This document shows positions 41,601 to 50,133 of a DNA stretch of 64,000 nucleotides, piece after piece; the stretch's first letter is position 1, and every line of letters begins with the position of its first letter. Location of the stretch: the NCBI RefSeq assembly GCF_027307225.1, contig NZ_DAHUXJ010000116.1, positions 1-64,000 of the forward strand, written 5' to 3'. The notes under the pieces were generated by a model. The model worked only from the letters and a program-made list of their open reading frames with translations, was not told the DNA's origin and searched no databases. The position numbers and the translations under genes are program-made. Source of the stretch: Bradyrhizobium sp. (GTDB lineage Bacteria > Pseudomonadota > Alphaproteobacteria > Rhizobiales > Xanthobacteraceae).

Positions 41601-42060
41601 CGAGGATGAAGGGTGGCCAGCCGTGAGAGGTTGGAAGCGCCCTCGCGTATTCCTCCGCTTGTCGCTTGGCGTTGAGCATCAAGACGTCCCAGGCGCGATC
41701 CGCGCTACGGCGCCCACGTGAACCTTCGGGAATATCGGCAGTAAACAGGTCGTTCTGGCCCGCGACCTTCTTGACGCCTCTCAGGCGGCTCTGTTTCGCT
41801 TCGAGAACGAAGCTGCTTTTCCTGTACAGGTCGATCCGGCCATGCGAATCGCCTTCGTCCTTGTGTTTGGTGACGGCCCGTTCGAACACATAGTCGTTGT
41901 GTTCGTGGGTAGCATCGGCGGGATCAGGCGGGGGCAGTCCAAGGAGTGCGATGAGTTCGTTGAGAAACGAGACGTAATTCGCCCGTTCCTGACCTCCCTC
42001 TCGGCCCTGCCATCGCTTGATAAAGGCTTCAACGGCTTCGGTGTTTTTGGTTTCCCCCAT
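38641..42060 (-). CDS. Single-chain type II (IIG/IIL-like) restriction-modification enzyme / class I DNA methyltransferase
   Basis: N-terminal GRIDLYRKSSFVLEAKQS (PD-ExK pattern); DPACGTGNFLYVSLE (motif I); AGNPPFIGKG (motif IV); C-terminal winged-helix-like tail. Confidence 0.85.
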   Translation of the reverse strand: MGETKNTEAVEAFIKRWQGREGGQERANYVSFLNELIALLGLPPPDPADATHEHNDYVFERAVTKHKDEGDSHGRIDLYRKSSFVLEAKQSRLRGVKKVAGQNDLFTADIPEGSRGRRSADRAWDVLMLNAKRQAEEYARALPTSHGWPPFILVCDVGHCIEVYADFSGQGKNYTQFPDRQTFRIYLEDLRSEVVRDRLRKIWLDPTSLDPAQASAKVTRDIAKRLAQVSLALEKRNYPAQDVAMFLMRCLFTMFAEDVGLLPEKSFKEVLEECEKSPEAFTHDVGQLWEAMDLGTWAHVLKTKVKKFNGEFFRNRAALPLGREEIGELRQAASYTWREVDPSIFGTLLEQALDPDERKRLGAHYTPRAYVERLVVATVIEPLREDWRNVQATAEIKRASGDLKGAAAEVQAFHDKLCETRVLDPACGTGNFLYVSLELMKRLEGEVLEALLDLGGQEALRGLGSHSVDPHQFLGLEINPRAAAIAELVLWIGYLQWHFRTKGAPPDEPILRAFKNIQVKNAVLTWDGEPVPKIIDGKETYPHARQPEWPLAEFIAGNPPFIGKGLFMRAALGDAQTEALWSAHPHIGDSTDFVLYWWDRAAELLTRRGTTLRRFGLVTTNSITQVFNRRVMERHFKSNKPTSLVMAIPDHPWTKATPDAASVRIAMTVVEAGNRDGLLEEVTREQNLDTDAPKVDFKISYGHINSDLTIGSDVTTAKSLRANDNLSSNGMMLAGAGFILTPSEASHLGLGRRPSLEKHIRDYRNGRDLMSRSRGAMVIDLFGLTSDEVRDQYPEVYQHVLLTVKPERDLNRRASFKENWWRFGEPRKLLRSFSVGLPRYIATVETTKHRVFQFLDIGIVPDHMLIAIGSDDAAILGILSSRIHIVWALRAGGWLGVGNDPRYSKSRCFDPFPFPNANNIQKQTIRVIAEELDAHRKRVLVDHPRLTLTGLYNVLEKLRAGAKPDELDESDRGIFDNGLVLILKELHDKLDVAVAEAYDWPADLADEEILNRLVALNKERLAEEKRGLVRWLRPDYQIPRFAKELDKQAAKEEGAQVAAELIPSVEQKPSFPSGAVEQTAAVFAALAAATQPLDAKGLAQLFKRTRTTEKKISEVLASLARLGYVTSEDGKTFAFRRVA

Positions 42061-42184
42061 GGTCGCAACCTAACGGGAGGATGGGCTCAAGCACAACCCC
42101 ACGAAGCTCGAAGGCTGCGTCCTTCATTCGACAAGACCTTGTCAGAGCTCATAAAATCAGGCGAAGGTCGTCTTGAAAACGAAA

Positions 42185-42207
42185 GATATACATTGTATGA
42201 TATACAT
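42185..42207. promoter_or_regulatory. Candidate VapB operator: direct repeat gatatacat-tgtat-gatatacat
   Basis: Two exact 9-bp repeats shortly upstream of vapB start. Confidence 0.5.
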
Positions 42208-42222
42208 GGATGTGCGGATATC

Positions 42223-42468
42223 ATGGAGGCGACGATGCAGGTTTCGAAATGGGGTAACAGCTTGGCAGTTCGACTGCCGAAGGCGCTGGTCGATAAACTT
42301 GGGCTCAAGGAAGGCGATGAGTTGAACCTGGTTGCCGCCAGGAGTGGCACGCTCGAAGTCGAAACGAAGGAAGATCAGCGCAAGGCTGCGCTTGGGCGCA
42401 TGGCGGCGCGCAACTGGACGCTTCCTCCCGATTACAAATTCGATCGCGACGAGGCCAACGAAAGGTGA
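42223..42468 (+). CDS. vapB: AbrB/MazE-type antitoxin (VapB-like)
   Basis: MQVSKWGNSLAVRLPKALVDKLGLKEGDELNLV; ATG 42223 or 42235; overlaps PIN gene. Confidence 0.88.
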   Translation: MEATMQVSKWGNSLAVRLPKALVDKLGLKEGDELNLVAARSGTLEVETKEDQRKAALGRMAARNWTLPPDYKFDRDEANER

Positions 42469-42869
42469 GCGCCTTCTTCGACACCAATATCCTTGTCTAT
42501 GCCCAACAACCCGGGATGAACGGCGATCGCGCGCGTGCGCTGTTCGCAGGCGGCGGCAAACTCAGCGTGCAGGTATTGAACGAGTTCACCGCGGTCTCGC
42601 GGCGCAAGCAGGCCAAGGATTGGCGCGAAATCGCTGAGGCGATTTCCGACGTGCTCACCCTGGTCGATCCGCCGCTGACGTTGACGCTGGATCTGCATAC
42701 GTCAGCGCGATTGCTCGCCGAAGAGAACCGGCTGTCCGTCTACGATGCGTTGATTGTTGCCGCCGCCATCGAAGCCGAGTGCGACACGCTGTTCACCGAA
42801 GATTTGCAGCACGGCCGCAAATTCGGCGACCTCACGATCGTGAACCCTTTCAAGGAAAGCGCGGCCTGA
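42465..42869 (+). CDS. vapC: PIN-domain toxin (VapC-like)
   Basis: FFDTNILVYAQQPG, NEF, YDALIVAAAIEAECDTLFTEDLQHG. Confidence 0.9.
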   Translation: MSAFFDTNILVYAQQPGMNGDRARALFAGGGKLSVQVLNEFTAVSRRKQAKDWREIAEAISDVLTLVDPPLTLTLDLHTSARLLAEENRLSVYDALIVAAAIEAECDTLFTEDLQHGRKFGDLTIVNPFKESAA

Positions 42870-42885
42870 GTATCCGAAGCCTCGA

Positions 42886-43012
42886 CTGATTTGCCTGACA
42901 GTCCCGTCCTTCCGAGAAAAATATTTCGTTTCACGTCCCACCCAAATCAATGGTTCTTCTTTGCCGTCCCGCCTCACACAAGGGGCGTTTCGCGGTCGTC
43001 ACGGACGTTGGG
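42886..43012 (+). repeat. Dispersed repeat copy 1 (…cgtcccgcctcacacaaggggcgtttcgcggtcgtcacggacgttggg)
   Basis: 3' ~48 bp nearly identical to 44367-44415 with weaker similarity upstream. Confidence 0.8.
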
Positions 43013-43029
43013 TTAAGGGACGCGGTGAT

Positions 43030-43365
43030 TTACGCCGCTGACGTCAGCGGCCGCGCGCGCTCAATCCGCTTGCGCTGGCGCGGAGAATGCATTGCCTCCC
43101 ACAGATCGCTGCGCCGCTGCACGTTGAGCCAGAACTCCGCGCTATTGCCGAACACGCGGGCGAGGATGAGGGCGGTTACCGCAGTCACATTGTGCTTGTT
43201 GTTGCACAGCTCGTTGACGTGCTTGTGTTGCACGCCCATGGCTTCAGCCAGTGCCCCTTGCGTCAGGCCGACCGGCTTCATGAACTCTTCGACCAGAATT
43301 TCGCCGGATGTCGCCGGCTTGCGTTTTGTCATCAACATGGCTTGCCTCAATCGCGCTGCGTTCAC
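43030..43365 (-). CDS. higA: HigA-family XRE antitoxin, no partner toxin adjacent
   Basis: TKRKPATSGEILVEEFMKPVGLTQGALAEAMGVQHKHVNELCNNKHNVTAVTALILARVFG. Confidence 0.87.
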   Translation of the reverse strand: MNAARLRQAMLMTKRKPATSGEILVEEFMKPVGLTQGALAEAMGVQHKHVNELCNNKHNVTAVTALILARVFGNSAEFWLNVQRRSDLWEAMHSPRQRKRIERARPLTSAA

Positions 43366-43494
43366 TATCCCACCGAGAGAGCAGCCGCTCCAACAGCTGG
43401 CGATAGTGATTTCCGCCCGGTGGTTGCGTTATTGGACCCGACATGGCCACGTGCGGGATAACCGCTTGCCATTTAGTAACATATATGATACCAA

Positions 43495-43836
43495 TTGATC
43501 CACGTTGAGGAATTTATCACCGATGAGGATGTGAGTCCCTTTCGGCGTTGGTTCGACGGCCTCGACGAACAGGCGGCGGCGCTGGTGACCATTGCCATCG
43601 ATCGGCTTGGCGAAGGCAACATTTCGAATGCCAAGGCGCTCGGTGAAGGCGTCTCTGAACTGCGAATTAACCGAGGCCCCGGCTACCGGGTTTACTTCGG
43701 ATGGGACGGCAAGGTGCTCGTCATTCTACTCGGAGGCGGCACCAAAAGAAGGCAGCAGAGCGACATACAGGCTGCACTGCGCCACTGGCGGACCTACAAG
43801 GCGCGCAAGGCTGCCGGACGGACGAAGAGGAAATGA
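43495..43836 (+). CDS. RelE/HigB-like addiction-module killer protein (TTG start)
   Basis: FRRWFDGLDEQAAALVTIAIDRLGEGNISNAKALGEGVSELRINRGPGYRVYFGWDGKVLVILLGGGTKRRQQSDI. Confidence 0.87.
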   Translation: MIHVEEFITDEDVSPFRRWFDGLDEQAAALVTIAIDRLGEGNISNAKALGEGVSELRINRGPGYRVYFGWDGKVLVILLGGGTKRRQQSDIQAALRHWRTYKARKAAGRTKRK

Positions 43837-44165
43837 CCATGCCCCTGACGAAAAGCTTTCGCGAAACCGTGCGGGCGCGGGCGCGACGCGACGCCAAATT
43901 TCGCCGGGCGCTGCTGGGCGAGGCGATACAGGCGCTGCTCGATAGCAATCTGGAGGACGGTCGTGCTGCGCTGCGCTCGTGCATCAACGCCACGGTCGGC
44001 TTTGAAAAGCTCGGCGCGACGCTCGGCCAATCGCCGAAGAGCCTGATGCGTATGTTCGGACCAACAGGCAATCCCACCGCCGAAAACCTGCTCGCCGTCA
44101 TCGGTGTTTTGCAAGCGGAGATTGGGGTTCGATTGCAGGTGCGCGCGGTGGCCGACGCCGCCTAA
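43833..44165 (+). CDS. Cognate addiction-module antidote protein
   Basis: ALLDSNLEDGRAALRSCINATVGFEKLGATLGQSPKSLMRMFGPTGNPTAENLLAVIGVLQ; ATGA overlap with toxin. Confidence 0.87.
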   Translation: MTMPLTKSFRETVRARARRDAKFRRALLGEAIQALLDSNLEDGRAALRSCINATVGFEKLGATLGQSPKSLMRMFGPTGNPTAENLLAVIGVLQAEIGVRLQVRAVADAA

Positions 44166-44287
44166 GGAAGATCCTGATGTCGAATTTCGCCTTCCTCGCC
44201 GCTCAATTCCCTGCCGTGCACGAGGTGGAGGCGGAGCGTCACGCGACAGCGCGGTAGCATAGCTTTCGAAACCTTTGGCGCTGCAAT

Positions 44288-44417
44288 CTGATTTGCATTC
44301 CTGTCTACCCTTTCCTCGAAAAATATTCCGCTTTCGCCGTCGGGCAAATCGTTTCTACAAGCCTCGCCGTCCCGCCTCACACAAGGGGCGTTTCGCGATC
44401 GTCACGGACGTTGGGCG
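44288..44417 (+). repeat. Dispersed repeat copy 2, direct to 42886-43012
   Basis: cgtcccgcctcacacaaggggcgtttcgcgatcgtcacggacgttggg. Confidence 0.8.
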
Positions 44418-44827
44418 CGGGATGCGGTGGACGCTTGGGCGGCGCACGACGGGCGCGGCTTGAAGCGGACGGCGAAGGCGTGTGGTCCCGACATCTCGAC
44501 GCTGATGTCAACTCGCGATGATGCTGCGCATCACGCGGGGATGGTGGCAAGAAAGCCCGATCACCAGGGAGAGCGCGCTATAGGCCGTTAAAACCATCGC
44601 GCAGGGAAGGCCGGATCGCTCCGGCGTACCTGTGGTGACTAACTCGTGTCCTACCTTTTTTTGGACGCGAGGCTGCGGGTGCGCAAAGCATCCGGCTTTC
44701 CCTGCGCCCTCGGTGATCCAAGGGTGAAGATTCCAGGTATCATCCGGGCGCGATTTGCGTCGCGGAAATATCGTCGTGTGTCTGCAACGCTTGGATGTTT
44801 GAAAATTGAAATCCTACACATCCGCTT

Positions 44828-44991
44828 CGTCGTCCCTGCGAAAGCAGGGACCCATAACCACAGGTGTTCGTGGTTTAAACAGGCGTCAGGCTTCCGCACT
44901 CCAACCGGTGGGCCGCGGCGTATGGATCCCGGATCGGCGCTCGCATTGGACAACGCTTCGCGTTGCCAAGAGCTCGCTTGTCCGGGACGAC
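44828..44991 (+). repeat. Dispersed palindromic repeat, same family/orientation as 37047-37179
   Basis: cgtcgtccctgcgaaagcagggacccataaccacagg...gggccgcggcgtatgg...gggacgac. Confidence 0.75.
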
Positions 44992-45048
44992 AGAGAGCGG
45001 CTACTGCTTCATCACGTCTTGCCGCCGCGCGCGGAGTTGGCCGACCGA

Positions 45049-46890
45049 TCACCTGCCAAACAGCTGCTTCATGATGTCATTCAGCGGCTGGCTATCTTGC
45101 TGGCGCGAGGGATCGTTCGGCGAGGCGTCAGGCGAGTTGCGGCCGCGAGCGGCGTCCAATCCCTGCTGGATGAGTTTGCCCAGGGTGTCGCCGAGCGAGT
45201 TGCCGCCGGTCGTGTTGTTATCATTGCCGGCGTCGTCGAGATTAATGCGCGGCGCCGTCCACGGCCCGTCAATGACAACGGGAATGCCGAAGGCGACCGG
45301 GTCCGACGTGCGTCCCTGACCTTCGGTGCTCATCACCAGCTTCGGTTCAACGCGCAGCGCCAGCGTCTGCGCGCCGAGATCAACCGTGCCGGTGCCCGTC
45401 ATTTTCACCAGTGGGCCAACCAGATTGAGGTCGGTCGTCTTCGCCTGACCCTTGTCGATGCGGAAGGATGCCGAAAGCCGGGAAAGATCGGTCGCTTTCT
45501 CCTGGCCTTCCTGCCAGCCCGAAAGCGTGCCTGACGTGAGCGAGCGGATCATCTGCGCCACGTTGAGGCCGCGGATGGCGCCGTCGGCGAAATTGGCCTT
45601 CACCGTGCCGGAAAGGTTCGACATGATCGCCTGCTGGCTTTGGCCATTGGAGCGAACGTCGATTTTCGCTTGCAGCTTGCCGTCGAGCTTGTCGAATCCG
45701 GCGGTGCTGCTCAGCAAGGGAAGCGCGCGAACGCCGGAGAGATCGCTGTGGATCGTGTAGACCGGCGTTTCCTGCGAAACGTCGATATCGACGGTGCCAT
45801 TGGCCTTTCCACCATAGGCGCCGATATCGGACAGGGTGCCTTTCAGGATGCCGCTTTCGAGCGACGCCTCGATCGCCGCGGGGGCAAAGTGTGCACGCCC
45901 GATATTGAGTTCGTCGGCCGACAGGCGGACCTGCGCATCGACATAGTTGAGCCAGGCAAGCTCAATTGTTTCGGTGCTCCATGCGTTCGCAGCGGCCTCC
46001 GGCCTGGCCTGCGTTGCGGCTGCCGCGATGTCGAGGCGCTTGAAATCGAGGTCGAGCTTGACCAGGGGTTTGCTGGCGAAATCGACCGAGGCCCAGCCGT
46101 CGAAGGCGCCATTGCCGATCGTGCCGGAGAGGCTATTGATCAGGACCGTGCTGCCGTTGATCCGAAGCTCCGCCTTGCTCGACAGCGGCGCCTGCAACAG
46201 GCCGGGCGCCTCGAGCGAGAACTCGGCAGGAAGGGTCTGCCGTTGCATCGACGGGTCGCCCAACGAAGCCTTGAGGTTGAATGTCAGCGGATGGCCGCCC
46301 GCGCGGGCGTTGCCATCGAGGTTGAGATGGCGGTCAGCGCCGATCGTCGCATTGGCGCTGATACCCTCGATGTGCTCTTCCACCCGATCATGGGTATTGA
46401 AAAAAATGACCGTGCCCTCAGTGACGGCGATGCGCTTGATGGTCGTGGCGCTCGACGTGGCCGCTTCTGGCGGCGCGGCCGGCGCGGCGGAAGTCGATTT
46501 GGCCACAGCGCGCCGTTCACGGAGCAGCGGAATGCTGGCGGTGGGGCGATTGATCACAAGCTCGGTGATATCAGGCTGGCCCGACCACAGGCTGCGCAGC
46601 GTCAAGTCGGCCCGGAGGCTGCCGATGGTCAACCGATGGCCGGTGTCGTGGTCCTCGGTGTCCCGGTCCTTGGGCGGCTGCAGCGTTACCTCGCTCATCG
46701 TGACGTTGAGCCAAGGCCACAGCCCGACCCTGGTCGAACCCTTGACCGTCAGTCGGTAGCCGGTCTCGCGCGCGACCCGCTGTTGAATGCTGGACGTCAA
46801 AGACCCGGCGGGCATTCCGACGATCAGCAGCAATGCCGCCACGACGACCATGGCGGCAATAACCCCGCCTGCAATTTTCAAGGCTCTCAT
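45049..46890 (-). CDS. AsmA family protein
   Basis: N-terminal TM then AsmA pattern (GYRLTVKGSTRVGLWPWLNVTMSEVTL; C-terminal LSRLSASFRIDKGQAKTTDLNLVGPLVKMTGTGTVDLGAQTLALRVEPKL). Confidence 0.9.
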   Translation of the reverse strand: MRALKIAGGVIAAMVVVAALLLIVGMPAGSLTSSIQQRVARETGYRLTVKGSTRVGLWPWLNVTMSEVTLQPPKDRDTEDHDTGHRLTIGSLRADLTLRSLWSGQPDITELVINRPTASIPLLRERRAVAKSTSAAPAAPPEAATSSATTIKRIAVTEGTVIFFNTHDRVEEHIEGISANATIGADRHLNLDGNARAGGHPLTFNLKASLGDPSMQRQTLPAEFSLEAPGLLQAPLSSKAELRINGSTVLINSLSGTIGNGAFDGWASVDFASKPLVKLDLDFKRLDIAAAATQARPEAAANAWSTETIELAWLNYVDAQVRLSADELNIGRAHFAPAAIEASLESGILKGTLSDIGAYGGKANGTVDIDVSQETPVYTIHSDLSGVRALPLLSSTAGFDKLDGKLQAKIDVRSNGQSQQAIMSNLSGTVKANFADGAIRGLNVAQMIRSLTSGTLSGWQEGQEKATDLSRLSASFRIDKGQAKTTDLNLVGPLVKMTGTGTVDLGAQTLALRVEPKLVMSTEGQGRTSDPVAFGIPVVIDGPWTAPRINLDDAGNDNNTTGGNSLGDTLGKLIQQGLDAARGRNSPDASPNDPSRQQDSQPLNDIMKQLFGR

Positions 46891-47004
46891 ATCGGTCTTC
46901 CAGCTGCAAAGATGTGTGACTTATGACACAAGTCGTTCGATGCAGTTCCGTTGCGTGAAGCGATCGAATCTGGCGAAGGCGGAACCTCCAATTCGCCGCA
47001 CTGG

Positions 47005-50000
47005 TCACTCGGCTGCCGGTGAATGGAGAATCGCCGGCGGCTTTCGATCCTCACCTTGGCCAGAATCGTCGCGACGATCGCTCGACGTGACGAACCGCCG
47101 CGCGAAGCGCCAGATCAGCGTGCCGATGTCATCCATCACCATGAACATCGCCGGCACGAACACCAGCGACAGGATGGTCGAAAAGATCAGGCCGCCGATC
47201 ACCGCGAGCGCCATCGGCGAACGGAATTCGCCGCCGGCGCCGAAGGCCAGCGCGGAAGGCATCATGCCGGCCGCCATCGCGATCGTAGTCATCACGATCG
47301 GGCGGGCGCGTTTCATGCCGGCGTCGATGATGGCATATTCACGCGTCCTGCCTTCGCGCATGGATTCCACCGCGAATTCGACCAGCATGATCGCGTTCTT
47401 GGTGACGATGCCCATCAGCATCAGGATGCCGATCCACACCGGCGTCGTCAGCTGCTTTCCGGTCAGAAGCAGCGCGGCGATCGCGCCACCGATCGAAAGC
47501 GGCAGCGAGAACAGAATCGTGATCGGCTGCAGGAACGTACCGAATAGCAGCACCAGCACCGCGTAGACCATCATCAGGCCGGCGGTGATGGCGGTGGCAA
47601 AGCCCGCCGACAATTCGTTGAGGCTTTCGGCGTCGCCGGAAGGATTGACGGTCACGCCCTTCGGCAGGGTCTTCATGACCGGCAGTTCATAGATCCTTTT
47701 GGTCGCGGTTCCGAGCGCGGCCGTGCCGACAAGATCGGCGGCGACCGTCGCCTGCCGTTCGCGGTCGTAGCGGTTGATGCTGGTCGGCCCCTGGCCAAGT
47801 TTGACGTCGGCGACCACGGATAATGGGACGCCGCCGTGGCCGCCGCCGAGCGGAACCCGCAACTGCTCCAGCGTCTGCAAGTCGCCGCGCGCGCTATCTT
47901 CAAGCTGAACCCGGATCGGCACCTGGCGGCCGCCGGCATCGAACTTGGCGAGCGCCGGGCCGACGTCGCCGATGGTGGCGACGCGAATGGTCTCCGACAG
48001 GCTCTCGGTGGAAACGCCGAGCCGCGCAGCCAGATCGGCCCGTGGCTGGATGCGCAGCTCCGGCCGGTCCAGCGCGGTTTCGGAGATCACGTTGGCGATC
48101 AGCGAAATCCGCTTCATCTGGTTGGCGAGTTCGCTCGCAACGTTGTTGACGATGTTGCTGTCGGCGCCGGTGACGACGAGCGAGATCGCGCGCAGGCCGT
48201 TTTCGTCGAGGAACCAGAAACGAATGTCAGGGACGTTTGCGAGCTCCTTGCCGATCGAAAGCTCGAGTTCGCGCTGGGTAATCTCGCGTTCGGTCTTCGG
48301 CGTGTAGTTGATGATCAAAGCCGCGCGGCGCACTTCGAATGTGCCGGGCGGAATCCGGCCACCATCGACGAAAACGCTTCGTACTTCGGGTCGCTTGCGC
48401 AACCGGGCCACGATCTGCTCGGTGACCTTCTCGGTGAAGGCAAGCTGCGAGCCGGGCGGCAGCTCGATGGCGAGCAGCGAACGCGCGGTGTCCTGTGCCG
48501 GCAGGAAGCCCTGCGGCAGCAGCGTGATGCTCCAGATCGAGGCGGCAAAGATGCCGAACCCGATCATCACCGTGACGAAGTAGTGCTTGACCGACCAGGT
48601 CACGAGCTTCGTGTAGGTCTGGAGCACGCGGCCGGGCGCCGGATCGTCGTGCGAATGATCCTTGAGGAAGTAGGCGGCCAGCACCGGCGTGACGAAGCGC
48701 GCCGCGAGCAGCGAGAAGAACACCTGAACCGAAACCGTAATGCCGAATTGCTTGAAAAACTGTCCGGCGATGCCCGACATGAAACTGGCGGGCGCAAAAA
48801 TCGCGATGATCGCCAGGGAGATCGCAATCACCGCCAGACCAATCTCGTCGGCGGCCTCGAGCGCCGCGCGGTAGGGCGATTTGCCCATCCGCATGTGGCG
48901 CACAATGTTCTCGATCTCGACGATCGCATCGTCGACGAGAATGCCCGTCGACAACGTGATGGCGAGGAAGCTGACGAGATTGAGGGAGAAGCCGAGAATG
49001 TCCATCGCCCAGAACGCCGGGAAGATCGACAGCGGCAGTGAAATTGCGGCGATAATGGTGGCGCGGATGTCGCGCAGGAACAAAAGCACGATGATGACGG
49101 CCAGGATCGCGCCTTCGAACAGGGTCGAGATCGCTGCCTCGTAATTGCCCTTGGTGTATTCGACCGAAGTATCGATCAGCTTCAGATCGACCTCGGGATG
49201 GGCAATTTTCAGAGCGTCGATGCGCTTCTGCACGGCGGCCGCGACCACCACGTCGCTGGCGCCTTTGGAGCGCTTGATGCCGAGCGCCACCACCGGTTCG
49301 CCGTTGAAGCGCGCAAACGTCCGGCGATCGGCGATGGTATCGGTGACCGTTCCGAGATCGTCGAGCCGGACCTCGCCGCCGTTCGGCAGGCTGATCATGG
49401 TGCCGGCGAGTTCGTTGAGGGTCTTGGCGCCGGCGAGCGTGCGGATAGCCTGGTCGTTCTTGCCGATTTCGGCCCGCCCGCCGGCGAGATCGACATTGGT
49501 GCCGCGCAGGCGGTGGGAGACATCGACCGCGGTCAGCCCTGCGGCCTGCAGGCGATCGGGATCGAGCGAGACCAGAATTTCGCGCTCGACACCGCCGATA
49601 CGCTCAACCTGGGCGACGTTGCGCACGCCTTGCAGCGCGCGTTTGACCACGTCGTCGACGAAGTAAGACAGTTGCTCCGGCGTCTTGCCGGGCGAAATCG
49701 CGGCATAGGTGACGATCGGCAGGCCGATGACATCGACGCGCTGGATAAGCGGCTCGTTGACGTTCTGCGGCAGGTTGGCGCGCACGCGCGTCACCGCGTC
49801 CTTGACGTCGTTGAGCGCGCGGTCGGTGTTGGTTTCCAGCGCGAACTGGATCGTCGTCACCGACAGGCCGTCGGTGATCGACGACGAGATGTGCCGCACG
49901 CCCTCGACGCCGGAGACGCCGTCTTCGATCGTCTTGGTGACCTGCGCTTCAAGTTCGGCGGGGGCGGCGCCGAACTGTGAGACCGCCACCGAAATCACCG

Positions 50001-50133
50001 GAATATCGGCGCTGGGCAGCCGCGTCACCGCCAGGTGCGTGAAGCTGACCCAGCCCAACAACAGGAGAATGATTGAAAAGACGACCGACGGAAGCGGGTG
50101 GCGGATCGACCATGCCGAAATATTGAGAGCCAT
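47005..50133 (-). CDS. RND efflux transporter permease (HAE1/AcrB type)
   Basis: SIRHPLPSVVFSIILLLLGWVSFTHLAVTRLPSADIPVISV; GILVDDAIVEIENIVRHM; 1042 aa. Confidence 0.95.
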   Translation of the reverse strand: MALNISAWSIRHPLPSVVFSIILLLLGWVSFTHLAVTRLPSADIPVISVAVSQFGAAPAELEAQVTKTIEDGVSGVEGVRHISSSITDGLSVTTIQFALETNTDRALNDVKDAVTRVRANLPQNVNEPLIQRVDVIGLPIVTYAAISPGKTPEQLSYFVDDVVKRALQGVRNVAQVERIGGVEREILVSLDPDRLQAAGLTAVDVSHRLRGTNVDLAGGRAEIGKNDQAIRTLAGAKTLNELAGTMISLPNGGEVRLDDLGTVTDTIADRRTFARFNGEPVVALGIKRSKGASDVVVAAAVQKRIDALKIAHPEVDLKLIDTSVEYTKGNYEAAISTLFEGAILAVIIVLLFLRDIRATIIAAISLPLSIFPAFWAMDILGFSLNLVSFLAITLSTGILVDDAIVEIENIVRHMRMGKSPYRAALEAADEIGLAVIAISLAIIAIFAPASFMSGIAGQFFKQFGITVSVQVFFSLLAARFVTPVLAAYFLKDHSHDDPAPGRVLQTYTKLVTWSVKHYFVTVMIGFGIFAASIWSITLLPQGFLPAQDTARSLLAIELPPGSQLAFTEKVTEQIVARLRKRPEVRSVFVDGGRIPPGTFEVRRAALIINYTPKTEREITQRELELSIGKELANVPDIRFWFLDENGLRAISLVVTGADSNIVNNVASELANQMKRISLIANVISETALDRPELRIQPRADLAARLGVSTESLSETIRVATIGDVGPALAKFDAGGRQVPIRVQLEDSARGDLQTLEQLRVPLGGGHGGVPLSVVADVKLGQGPTSINRYDRERQATVAADLVGTAALGTATKRIYELPVMKTLPKGVTVNPSGDAESLNELSAGFATAITAGLMMVYAVLVLLFGTFLQPITILFSLPLSIGGAIAALLLTGKQLTTPVWIGILMLMGIVTKNAIMLVEFAVESMREGRTREYAIIDAGMKRARPIVMTTIAMAAGMMPSALAFGAGGEFRSPMALAVIGGLIFSTILSLVFVPAMFMVMDDIGTLIWRFARRFVTSSDRRDDSGQGEDRKPPAILHSPAAE

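Noticed and set aside
38641-42060. BREX PglX or DISARM DrmMI assignment for the large methyltransferase
   Set aside because: No brx, pgl or drm partner genes in the window; N-terminal ExK pattern fits a single-chain type II enzyme better
42886-44417. CRISPR-like array
   Set aside because: Only two long, imperfect repeat copies with genes between; no regular spacer-repeat structure
47836-49041. 401-aa plus-strand ORF opposite the RND permease
   Set aside because: Antisense artefact of codon bias
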